Source of the DNA: Moheibacter stercoris | GTDB lineage: Bacteria > Bacteroidota > Bacteroidia > Flavobacteriales > Weeksellaceae | Assembly (NCBI RefSeq): GCF_040545805.1 | Contig: NZ_JBEPMO010000004.1 | Span: 1 to 64,000 of the forward strand | DNA length: 64,000 bases | Direction of reading: 5' to 3' | Part shown: one piece after another, positions 1 through 7,370 of the stretch | How the letters are laid out: each line of letters opens with the position of its first letter | How positions within the stretch are numbered: the first letter of the stretch is position 1 | The notes under the pieces: model-generated | The model's database searches: none | Told to the model about the DNA's origin: nothing | Seen by the model: only the letters and a program-made list of their open reading frames with translations | Program-made: the position numbers and the translations under genes

Positions 1-32
1 CACAAAGCAATTTACTAAAATTGCTTCAATTG

Positions 33-57
33 GGAAAGCTTTGGCTTTCCTTTTTTT
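33..57 (+). terminator. Rho-independent terminator of a plus-strand gene left of the window
   Basis: The arms GGAAAGC (33-39) and GCTTTCC (44-50) enclose the loop TTTG and are followed by seven T. No plus-strand gene precedes it in the window, so it presumably ends a gene lying to the left. Confidence 0.7.
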
Positions 58-63
58 ATTTAT

Positions 64-100
64 AAAAAAGGCTATCTCACTTTTGAGACAGCCTCTTTTT
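64..100 (-). terminator. Bidirectional terminator after the nucleoside permease
   Basis: The stem AGGCT-a-TCTCA (69-79) pairs with TGAGA-c-AGCCT (84-94). A-rich sequence on the left and T-rich sequence on the right give a U tract in both directions. It lies just beyond the stop codon of the minus-strand permease gene. Confidence 0.75.
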
Positions 101-122
101 GCTTTATTATGAAATCATTCAA

Positions 123-1460
123 TTAATGATTAATCTTCAATTCATTCGGTTTATGATCATCCTTAAACAAGAAGGCAAACAAAATACAAACCACCAAAGC
201 ATATCCGGCGAAAATGTACCAAGAAGAATTCCATCCCACTAATTTCGTTGCGGCATCCAATTCAGGTGAGAATACTTGAAAATGAGAAACAATTTCTCCT
301 GCCGCGAGCATGCCCAAAGTTGCTCCAAAACCATTGGTCATCATCATGAAAACTCCTTGCGCACTAGAACGAATGCTTGGATCTGTTTCCTTATCCACAT
401 ACAAAGATCCCGAAACGTTGAAAAAGTCAAACGCAATACCATAAACGATCATTGACAAGACAAACATCCACAATCCTGGTCCTGGATCTCCCAATCCAAA
501 CAAGGCAAAACGTAAGAACCACGCAAACATCGCCATCAACATTACCTTCTTGATTCCAAATCGCTTCAAAAAGAACGGAATCAACAAAATACACAAGGTT
601 TCAGAAACCTGTGACAAAGAAATCAAGGCATTCGCATTATTCGCTCCCCAAGTATTGGCAAATTCTGGTACATCTTTGAAACTTGTAATAAACGGATTCG
701 CATATCCGTTCGTGATTTGCAAAGAAACTCCCAACAACATCGAGAAGATAAAGAATACCGCCATTTTACGTTGCTTAAACAAAGCAAAAGCTTTCAAGCC
801 CAAAGCATCTGACAAACTTCTTTTTTCGGTTGACTGATTGATTGGACAATGAGGCAAGGTAAACGAATATAAAAATAAAAGGATACCCAAAACAGCTGAC
901 ACAAAAAACTGACTATAACTATTTTGGAAACTTGGAAAATTCAATTCATTCGCGAAATTAAACGCTAAACCTCCATCTACAATCCCAGCAAAATTCACAA
1001 ACAACATCGAGCAAATAAATCCGACCGTTCCCAAAGTTCTGATAGGTGGAAAAGCCTTAATCGTTTCAAAATTATTGTTCACCAAAATCGTATAGGCCGT
1101 CGAATTCGACAAAGCAATCGTTGGCATATAAAAAGCAACACTGATCGAATACAGCGTAAACAAAGTTCCAAACTGAACCGCATCACCCGCATTCATAGCA
1201 TAATAACCCGCCCAAATCATAAAAATCGCAGCAATAGCATGGGCATACCCCAACAAGCGTTGTACAGGAATCCATCTATCCGCTACAATCCCTAAAATAG
1301 CAGGCATAAAAATCGACACAATCCCTTGCATCGCATAAAACAAACCGATTTTCGGTCCCAATCCTACACTTCCAAGGTAATTCCCCATAGAAGTTAAATA
1401 TGCACCCCAAACAGCAAACTGTAAGAAGTTCATAATAATCAGTCGAAGCTTTATTGACAT
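123..1460 (-). CDS. nupG: Nucleoside:H+ symporter, NupG/XapB-type MFS permease
   Basis: This 445-residue protein has about 12 hydrophobic segments and almost no soluble extension. The N-terminus runs directly into FLQFAVWGAYLTSMGNYLG, the pattern of NupG-type nucleoside permeases, and IVADRWIPVQRLLG fits the MFS loop 2-3. The family imports purine and pyrimidine nucleosides with protons across the inner membrane; which nucleoside is used here cannot be read from sequence. The gene starts 30 bp after the bifunctional nuclease gene and probably shares its transcript, which would end at the hairpin at 64-100. The symbol is by family, not proven orthology. Confidence 0.85.
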   Translation of the reverse strand: MSIKLRLIIMNFLQFAVWGAYLTSMGNYLGSVGLGPKIGLFYAMQGIVSIFMPAILGIVADRWIPVQRLLGYAHAIAAIFMIWAGYYAMNAGDAVQFGTLFTLYSISVAFYMPTIALSNSTAYTILVNNNFETIKAFPPIRTLGTVGFICSMLFVNFAGIVDGGLAFNFANELNFPSFQNSYSQFFVSAVLGILLFLYSFTLPHCPINQSTEKRSLSDALGLKAFALFKQRKMAVFFIFSMLLGVSLQITNGYANPFITSFKDVPEFANTWGANNANALISLSQVSETLCILLIPFFLKRFGIKKVMLMAMFAWFLRFALFGLGDPGPGLWMFVLSMIVYGIAFDFFNVSGSLYVDKETDPSIRSSAQGVFMMMTNGFGATLGMLAAGEIVSHFQVFSPELDAATKLVGWNSSWYIFAGYALVVCILFAFLFKDDHKPNELKINH

Positions 1461-1490
1461 ATTATTTTTTGAGTATTTAATTTTTAGTAA

Positions 1491-2099
1491 TTATCGTTTA
1501 TCAAGTTCGTCACGTAGACGAGCAGCCAATTCGTAGTCTTCATTTTGAACCGCTTCTTTCATTTCCTGCTTCAATTCTTCCACCGTTTTCATCGAGAAAT
1601 CATATTTTTTCTCTTGGCGCGCAACCTCCTCTTCAATCTCTCTGATGGCAGACGCAATACTCTTTTCCTCTTTTTCTTGAACTTCCAAATGAATTCCAGC
1701 CTTTTCCATCACCGTTTCCAGCGCATAAATCGGCGCATCAAAACGGATTGCCAATGCAATCGCATCAGACGTACGAGAATCAATTTCCTCCTCATTTCCA
1801 TCCTTGTCTTCAAATAAAATGTTCGAATAAAAAACACCATCTTCCAACCTATGGATGAAAACCCCTTTTACAAAAAAAGAAAAAGCCCGACCAATCGAAA
1901 CAAACAAATCATGCGTCAGTGGGCGGGGCGTGCGTATATCTTTTTCCATAGCCAGCGCAATGGACTGAGCCTCAAAACTTCCTATGATGATGGGCAATTT
2001 TCTCTGACCCAATTCCTCCTCTAAAATCAAGGCATAAGCTCCCGTTTGGGTTTGACTATACGAAATGCCTTTAATGTTTAATTTCACCAAATTTTCCAT
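1491..2099 (-). CDS. Bifunctional nuclease (BFN/DUF151) domain protein with C-terminal UvrB/C motif
   Basis: The 202 residues comprise a DUF151/BFN domain (about 1-135; GAYALILEEELGQRKLPIII, then the SDAIALAIR signature) and a C-terminal UVR-type helical pair (about 165-202; TVEELKQEMKEAVQNEDYE, ending AARLRDELDKR). The same architecture is common in Bacteroidota. Homologues have been reported to have DNase and RNase activity, but the cellular role is not established. It is the first gene of a likely two-gene operon with the nucleoside permease, which hints loosely at nucleic-acid salvage; that is inference. Confidence 0.85.
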   Translation of the reverse strand: MENLVKLNIKGISYSQTQTGAYALILEEELGQRKLPIIIGSFEAQSIALAMEKDIRTPRPLTHDLFVSIGRAFSFFVKGVFIHRLEDGVFYSNILFEDKDGNEEEIDSRTSDAIALAIRFDAPIYALETVMEKAGIHLEVQEKEEKSIASAIREIEEEVARQEKKYDFSMKTVEELKQEMKEAVQNEDYELAARLRDELDKR

Positions 2100-2205
2100 C
2101 AGGGTGTAAATCTAATAAAATCTACAATTTAGGGAAATTATTTAAGACGGAAAATCTATCCAATCTGATAAATTATTTATTTAAAATCGTTTATTAGAAT
2201 ATTTT

Positions 2206-2296
2206 GGGCGTCCGGGCGGGCTTGTTTCGGGGTTCCGTCTCGTCCTTCAAGACGAGACCCACTCCCTACGGTCGCGGCCCTACACATCCCTGACGC
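2206..2296. repeat. GC-rich imperfect-palindrome intergenic repeat
   Basis: This block is much richer in G and C than the A/T-rich sequence around it. Its ends carry the inverted pair GCGTC (2208-2212) and GACGC (2292-2296). Inside, GTCTCGTC (2237-2244) faces GACGAGAC (2251-2258) across six bases. It fills most of the gap 2100-2404 and has no coding potential. It resembles, from memory, the high-copy intergenic palindromes of flavobacterial genomes. No second copy is in this window. Confidence 0.6.
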
Positions 2297-2404
2297 AAGA
2301 ACAACCTTTCATAGCCAATATAAGAACAATAAAATTCTTACTCAAAAACAAAAAAAGCTTTAGAAGTTAAAATCCTTTAAGGCCTATATTATAATTTACG
2401 AAAT

Positions 2405-2944
2405 TTAAAAATTATACCCAAAACGTAGATCCAAGCCAACTGTAAATCCACTAGAGCCGTTGTCTGCCCAACGATACCCCGGACCCAAAGCAAATTCAAA
2501 ATTGATATGGTTCGACAAATTTCGCTTCAAACCATATTTAGAATAAACACTTAGGGATGGGACTACCTCCACATTATCAGTTCCTGATATAGTGCCAAAA
2601 TCTGGAACATATTGCATTTCTAAGCCAATATAATTAGCCGCATTGTGTATCGTGTTTTTATCCTTTTCAATTCTTCGATCAAAATTATAGTAGTATTTCC
2701 CATCAATACTAAAAGTAGATGTTAGTACATAACTAAAGTTATCTTTCCAAGCCTCTCCGCCAAAGAATCCACCTTCATAGCCAATTTCTCCAGACAAAGT
2801 AAAATTTTCACTCAAAGATTTTTCATAACCAATCCATGCGCCAATTAAACCTGCCTTTACACTAAAAATATCAGTTGCTTTTTCTTGAGAAAATACATTT
2901 AAGCTTAAAAGAAAGAGGAAAAATGAATAAAAAATACTTTTCAT
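2405..2944 (-). CDS. Predicted outer-membrane beta-barrel protein, unknown function
   Basis: The 179-residue protein begins with a signal peptide (about 1-19, hydrophobic core then NVFS before QEK). The mature part is rich in alternating aromatic and glycine strands (IGYEKSLSENFTLSGEIGYE; FTVGLDLRFGYNF at the end), and the final aromatic residue is typical of barrels folded into the outer membrane. I do not recognise a specific family. The gene stands alone, between the GC-rich repeat downstream and a repeat-filled gap of about 550 bp upstream. Confidence 0.7.
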   Translation of the reverse strand: MKSIFYSFFLFLLSLNVFSQEKATDIFSVKAGLIGAWIGYEKSLSENFTLSGEIGYEGGFFGGEAWKDNFSYVLTSTFSIDGKYYYNFDRRIEKDKNTIHNAANYIGLEMQYVPDFGTISGTDNVEVVPSLSVYSKYGLKRNLSNHINFEFALGPGYRWADNGSSGFTVGLDLRFGYNF

Positions 2945-2991
2945 GTCTAAGATTAAAGGTTAGAAAAACAATAATAATTAAATAATAGGAT

Positions 2992-3048
2992 TTTCACAAA
3001 AAAAAGCCTGACAAACATTCGTTCATCAGGCTATTCTATTTTAAAAAA
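2992..3048. repeat. 57-bp direct repeat, copy 1, containing a terminator hairpin
   Basis: Positions 2992-3048 match 3406-3462 at 56 of 57 bases (C versus T in the hairpin loop). The unit contains AGCCTGA (3005-3011) and TCAGGCT (3026-3032), preceded on the left by eight A, so it would end leftward transcription. This copy lies 48 bp upstream of the barrel-protein start codon, an odd place for a terminator. Confidence 0.85.
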
Positions 3049-3137
3049 TAGTCTTAACACTATGTACTTATTAAATTTCTTCACATACGTCATCAAATCA
3101 CTTAAATCAAAATAATTCAATTTAATAATCTTAACAT

Positions 3138-3348
3138 AACCTCAGAGAGGTTAAATAGCTGTAAAGATTGTCTCCAATAGTACCACCGACTCCAGAGGAT
3201 TCGTATAAACAACCATCTAAATCCTAATTTAGTCCTTAAATAAACTCAAAACACCTAATTAGCTGTAAACAATCCCATATTGACCTCAGAGAGGTCAAAT
3301 ATCTACAAGAAACGCATTCAGTATTATTAAACGACTCCAGAGGAGTCG
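3138..3348. repeat. Array of short palindromes with about 48-50 bp period
   Basis: Four palindromes share the centre AGA: AACCTC/GAGGTT (3138-3152), CGACTCC/GGATTCG (3187-3203, one mismatch), TGACCTC/GAGGTCA (3281-3297) and CGACTCC/GGAGTCG (3332-3348). Their centres are spaced 50, 94 and 51 bp, as if one unit near 3242 had decayed. Similar A-rich tails follow (for example AAATATCTACAAGAAA). The two stem types alternate. No ORF covers the array. From memory it resembles a widespread Bacteroidota intergenic repeat built on CGACTCC...GGAGTCG; that link is not checked. Confidence 0.75.
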
Positions 3349-3405
3349 CAAAAACATCCCGCGAAATTTTGCTCAAGCATTAAGCCTGTCGTACATGAAA
3401 GAAGA

Positions 3406-3462
3406 TTTCACAAAAAAAAGCCTGACAAATATTCGTTCATCAGGCTATTCTATTTTAAAAAA
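3406..3462. repeat. 57-bp direct repeat, copy 2
   Basis: Second copy of the unit at 2992-3048, offset by exactly 414 bp. Together the copies bracket the palindrome array. This one is correctly placed, 38 bp beyond the etfA stop codon, and is likely the ancestral copy. Confidence 0.85.
3419..3446 (-). terminator. Terminator of the etfBA operon
   Basis: AGCCTGA (3419-3425) pairs with TCAGGCT (3440-3446), and the eight A at 3412-3419 read as a U tract on the minus strand. It lies just beyond the etfA stop. Confidence 0.8.
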
Positions 3463-3499
3463 GTCTTTGTACTTGATACTTAGTACTTAATACAAAGCA

Positions 3500-4465
3500 T
3501 TACATTCCTTTATACTTCTTTACTTCCTCAATTAATTTTGGAACTACTTCAAACGCATCACCAACGATTCCATAGTCAGCTGCTTTGAAGAATGGTGCTT
3601 CTGCATCGCTGTTGATGACAACAATCGTTTTAGAACCGTTCACACCCGCTAAGTGCTGAATTGCTCCAGAAATACCAACTGCTATATACAATTTCGGCGC
3701 AATTGCTTTACCAGTTTGACCCACGTGCTCAGAATGTGGTCTCCATCCGATGTCAGCTACTGGTTTTGAAGAAGCTGTTGCTGCTCCCAACAAAGAAGCC
3801 AATTCTTCGATCATTCCCCAGTTTTCTGGACCTTTCATACCACGACCAGCTGAAACTACGATTTCTGCTTCTTTCAAGTCGATTTTGTCAGATGAAGCTT
3901 GTTCTACTTTTACCACTTTCACTTTTGAATCCGCATCAGAAACTGAAACGTTTGCCGCTTCTTCTGTTCCTGCAACTGGATTTTCTTTCAATCCAAATGC
4001 GTTTTGTAATACGGTTACAACTTTTGCTCCCTCTGTCACCTCAACAGTTTCGATTCCTTTTCCAGAGAAAGCTCTTCTTTCTGCTGTAAAAGGTGCCACA
4101 TTGGATGGTGCTGCAATCACATTGGTTACCAAAGTAGCATCTGTTTTCAATGCCAACAAAGGTGCAAATGAAGATGCATCATTGGTTGCTGGTAAAACGA
4201 TGGTATCACCATCTTTTAATTCGCTCAATACTTTCGCATAAGCGTTTGGAGAAAAACTTTTCAAAGCATCGTTCGATACTTTCAATACTTTGTTTGCTCC
4301 ATATTTGTACAAAGAATCTGAAGATTCTGTTGCATTGATTGCCACAGCGGTCACTGTATCACCTGTTTTGTCTGCAATCGTTTTTGCATAAGAAATTGCT
4401 TCAAATGCTGCTTTTTTATATTGTCCGTCAGCCGAGGCGGACTCTGCGTATACTAAAATTGCCAT
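3500..4465 (-). CDS. etfA: Electron transfer flavoprotein alpha subunit
   Basis: This is a 321-residue ETF alpha subunit. The C-terminal FAD-binding domain (about 195-321) is clear: SAGRGMKGPENW, then ISGAIQHLAGVNGSKTIVVI and SDAEAPFFKAADYGIVGD, the family signature. The N-terminal half is the adenine-nucleotide-hydrolase-like domain. With EtfB it accepts electrons from acyl-CoA dehydrogenases and passes them to the quinone pool through ETF-quinone oxidoreductase, which is not in this window. It follows etfB by 75 bp in the same orientation and ends at the terminator at 3419-3446. Confidence 0.95.
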   Translation of the reverse strand: MAILVYAESASADGQYKKAAFEAISYAKTIADKTGDTVTAVAINATESSDSLYKYGANKVLKVSNDALKSFSPNAYAKVLSELKDGDTIVLPATNDASSFAPLLALKTDATLVTNVIAAPSNVAPFTAERRAFSGKGIETVEVTEGAKVVTVLQNAFGLKENPVAGTEEAANVSVSDADSKVKVVKVEQASSDKIDLKEAEIVVSAGRGMKGPENWGMIEELASLLGAATASSKPVADIGWRPHSEHVGQTGKAIAPKLYIAVGISGAIQHLAGVNGSKTIVVINSDAEAPFFKAADYGIVGDAFEVVPKLIEEVKKYKGM

Positions 4466-4540
4466 TTTTTAATTTGTTTAAAGTTTGACGTTTAATGTTT
4501 AAGGATTTTCATCTTTGACCTTAAACTTGAAACTTTGGGT

Positions 4541-5287
4541 TTAGATTACTTTTGCTTCTTCGTGTAATAAACGAACCAATTCCGCTACATTGTCTTTATC
4601 AATCAAGGTAACATTTCCACGTTCCGCTGGTTTCACATATCCAACCACTTTCAATTTAGAAGAAGTTTGTTCAGCCTCAACTAAAGTCAAAGGTTTTGTA
4701 CGAGCCGCCATAATTCCTCTCATGTTTGGAATTCTCAATTCAGTCTCATCAACCAATCCTTTTTGACCAGCAATTACTACAGGGAATTGAGCAGAAACAG
4801 TTTCTTTACCACCGTCAATTTCACGTGTTGCTTCTACAGAAGAACCTTCCACTTTCAACCCAACACATCCGTTTACAAATGCATAATCCAAAAGACCTGC
4901 TACCAATCCTGGAACTTCTCCACCATTGAAATCAATCGATTCTTTTCCAGTCAAGATGATATCGTATCCACCCTCTTTTGCAACCTTAGCAATTTGAGTC
5001 GCGACAAATAAACCATCTCTTGCATCAGCATTCACACGGATTGCATCATCTGCTCCAATCGCCAAAGCTTTTCTCATCACAGGTTCAACTGAAGCATCAC
5101 CAACTGTTACTACGGTAACTTTTGCTCCTTGCGTTTCTTGCAATTGAACTGCACGAGTTAAACTAAATTCGTCATGTGGATTGATCACAAATTGAACGCC
5201 GTTTTTGTCAAACTCCTTTCCGTCACTTGTGAAATTTATTTTCGCAGTAGTATCGGGAACACTACTGATACATACTAATATCTTCAT
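4541..5287 (-). CDS. etfB: Electron transfer flavoprotein beta subunit
   Basis: The 248-residue protein has the beta-subunit start MKILVCISSVPDTTAKI, the conserved VINPHDEFSLTRAV, and the ETF-beta signature VDETELRIPNMRGIMAARTK near residues 180-199. It forms the AMP-binding partner of EtfA in a cytoplasmic heterodimer serving fatty-acid and amino-acid oxidation. It is the first gene of the operon. A perfect inverted repeat lies about 105 bp upstream (5392-5407) and may be an operator. Confidence 0.95.
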   Translation of the reverse strand: MKILVCISSVPDTTAKINFTSDGKEFDKNGVQFVINPHDEFSLTRAVQLQETQGAKVTVVTVGDASVEPVMRKALAIGADDAIRVNADARDGLFVATQIAKVAKEGGYDIILTGKESIDFNGGEVPGLVAGLLDYAFVNGCVGLKVEGSSVEATREIDGGKETVSAQFPVVIAGQKGLVDETELRIPNMRGIMAARTKPLTLVEAEQTSSKLKVVGYVKPAERGNVTLIDKDNVAELVRLLHEEAKVI

Positions 5288-5391
5288 TGTATACTATTTT
5301 TATATGTTTCTATTGTCTAATATGAAATGCTTAATTCTTCATACTCTATCAATTAAGCTTTTCAAGTCCGTAAATTTAACGAAATTTATTT

Positions 5392-5407
5392 GTTATGCAC
5401 GCATAAC
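5392..5407. promoter_or_regulatory. Perfect inverted repeat upstream of etfBA, candidate operator
   Basis: GTTATGC (5392-5398) and GCATAAC (5401-5407) flank the dinucleotide AC. The site sits between tatC (ends 5424) and etfB (starts 5287), about 105 bp before the etfB start codon. A 7-2-7 palindrome is the size expected for a TetR- or MarR-type dimer; control by a fatty-acid-degradation repressor is inference. Confidence 0.5.
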
Positions 5408-5423
5408 AACTACAAGATTTTTA

Positions 5424-6257
5424 TCATTTTTTAATCAGGTCTCTTGCCTCAGATTTCAATTGCTTGTTGTATACATATTTCGTAATATACACACTAAATT
5501 CGTATAAAATTAACAATGGAATCGTAGCAATCATCATACTCATCACATCGGAAGGAGTAATCACAGCAGCAATGACCAAAATTACGACCAAGGCATGCTT
5601 GCGATAAGTTGTTAAAAATTGAGGTGTTAAAATTCCAATTTTTGCTAGAAAATACGCGAAAACTGGAAAAAGAAATACAATTCCCATCCCTAACAAAGTC
5701 TGAATAAACAATCGCGTATAACTAGACAAAGTCCATTCATTGGAAATCGAAAACGGATTATACGAAAACAAAAACTGAATCGAAAAAGGCAACATGAAAA
5801 AATAACTGAACAAAACGCCTGTCAAAAAGAAAAAGGTGATTCCAGCAACTGCTCCGTTGGTATGTTTGCGTTCGTTTTCGCTTAATCCTGGACGAATGAA
5901 TTTCCATATTTCATACACCACATAAGGGATGGCTAGAATCAGTCCACAAACCAAAATGGCAAAAATCTGTGCCGTAATCTGTCCTGCAGGAATCAAATTT
6001 TTCAATTCCTTGGAATAGTCAAAACTCTTGGAGTATATAGGATCAATTCCGATGGATTCTGCCAATGAATTCAACATTTGATAGGTGAAAAAATCTGAAC
6101 TCAATGGAGCCATGATAAATTGATTGTTGATGGTTTCCCAAAAAATTCCGCACAAAATCGCTCCCACAAAAATCGCTATTACCGAACGAATCATGTGTCC
6201 TCTTAACTCAAAAATATGCCCTAAAAAGGACATTTCCTTTTCTTTCCCCTCTTCCAT
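5424..6257 (-). CDS. tatC: Sec-independent protein translocase TatC
   Basis: The 277-residue protein has six predicted membrane segments and the TatC N-terminal motif MSFLGHIFELRGHMIRS (about residues 9-25) before the first segment. LIPAGQITAQIFAILVCGL and GLSENERKH also fit TatC. It is the receptor for twin-arginine signal peptides in the inner membrane; tatA is not in this window. The start codon overlaps the stop of the upstream isomerase gene (TAATG), so the two are probably translationally coupled. Confidence 0.95.
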   Translation of the reverse strand: MEEGKEKEMSFLGHIFELRGHMIRSVIAIFVGAILCGIFWETINNQFIMAPLSSDFFTYQMLNSLAESIGIDPIYSKSFDYSKELKNLIPAGQITAQIFAILVCGLILAIPYVVYEIWKFIRPGLSENERKHTNGAVAGITFFFLTGVLFSYFFMLPFSIQFLFSYNPFSISNEWTLSSYTRLFIQTLLGMGIVFLFPVFAYFLAKIGILTPQFLTTYRKHALVVILVIAAVITPSDVMSMMIATIPLLILYEFSVYITKYVYNKQLKSEARDLIKK

Positions 6258-7228
6258 TATGCTTCTATTCCGTGTTTGATCAAGGCATGTAAATCCAAGA
6301 TTCCAAAATATTTCTCTTCACGATCGACCACAACCAATTGTCCAATATTATAGTCTCTCAATCGATTGAAAGCATCAACTGCTTTCTCATCCTTGTAAAC
6401 CATTTTCGGATTCAATGTAATGATGTCTTTGGCTTTCAAATGATGAAAATCTTCTTTGTATTTCTGTAAAGTTCTTCTCAAATCTCCATCGGTAATTACG
6501 CCAACAATCGTATCATCTTCCAACACGACCGTAATACCATTTCGACCAGAAGTCAATGAATCAATCACTTCAAAAATGGTGGACTCAGGTGAGACAAACG
6601 GACGTTGAAAAGTATCCATCACATCTTCCACATTCCACAACAATCGTTTGCCCAATGCGCCGCCTGGATGGAATTTCGCAAAGTCTTCGCCACCAAATCC
6701 GTTCAATCTCATTAAGGCAACCGCAAGAGCATCACCCATTACCAATTGAGCAGTGGTACTTGTAGTCGGAGCTAAATTATTGGGACAAGCCTCACGTGAA
6801 ATCGTGATATCCAATACTATATCAGCATGCTTCGCTAAATCAGACTCTAAATTTCCTGTAATCGCAATTAATCCAGAGGAATTTTTCTTTAAAATCGGAG
6901 CAATGTCTTTGATTTCTTGACTATTTCCGCTTTTGGATAGACAAATCACCACATCCTCCTGGTCCAACAATCCTAAATCTCCATGAATGGCTTCAGATGC
7001 ATGTAAAAATTGACTTTTTGTTCCGGTAGAATTAAAAGTTGCGACCATTTTATTGGCGATATGAGCACTTTTTCCAATGCCAACTACAACAACTTTTCCT
7101 TTTCTATTCTGAAGTTTTTCAATTGCTTGAGCAAAATCATTCCCTAATTTTTGAGCAATTTGGGAAAGTTCAGTAATTTCGTCCTGAAATACTACTTTAG
7201 CGATTGCTATGATATCTTGATTTTCCAA
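6257..7228 (-). CDS. KpsF/GutQ/KdsD-type sugar-phosphate isomerase (SIS + two CBS)
   Basis: At 323 residues this has the full family layout: a SIS domain (about 35-175; VVVVGIGKSAHIANKMVATF, LSKSGNSQEI) and two CBS domains (about 205-323; GRNGITVVLEDDTIVGVITD, then YNIQLVVV-like and FGILDLHALI). The family converts ribulose-5-phosphate to arabinose-5-phosphate, the first step to the lipopolysaccharide sugar Kdo. KASHDL-type residues are recognisable as FHPGGALGKR. The gene is divergent from recQ across 142 bp and is followed directly by tatC. The exact paralogue (KdsD or KpsF) cannot be told apart. Confidence 0.9.
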   Translation of the reverse strand: MENQDIIAIAKVVFQDEITELSQIAQKLGNDFAQAIEKLQNRKGKVVVVGIGKSAHIANKMVATFNSTGTKSQFLHASEAIHGDLGLLDQEDVVICLSKSGNSQEIKDIAPILKKNSSGLIAITGNLESDLAKHADIVLDITISREACPNNLAPTTSTTAQLVMGDALAVALMRLNGFGGEDFAKFHPGGALGKRLLWNVEDVMDTFQRPFVSPESTIFEVIDSLTSGRNGITVVLEDDTIVGVITDGDLRRTLQKYKEDFHHLKAKDIITLNPKMVYKDEKAVDAFNRLRDYNIGQLVVVDREEKYFGILDLHALIKHGIEA

Positions 7229-7370
7229 ATCTAATAAGATTTTGCCTATATAAAATATTTATCGTATTTTAGGTCATTGACCAATTTCGAATTTTCAACT
7301 GTTTTCAATTGAAAGTTCAAATATAGCAACTTTGAAAAGTAGAAAAAATTAAAATAGTCTTTTTGTAAGG

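Noticed and set aside
3138..3348. CRISPR array
   Set aside because: The units are short palindromes with differing stems and poorly matching, non-unique spacers; no cas gene is nearby.
3661..4241. Plus-strand open frames opposite etfA
   Set aside because: They are antisense shadows of a strongly conserved ETF alpha gene and have no plausible motifs.
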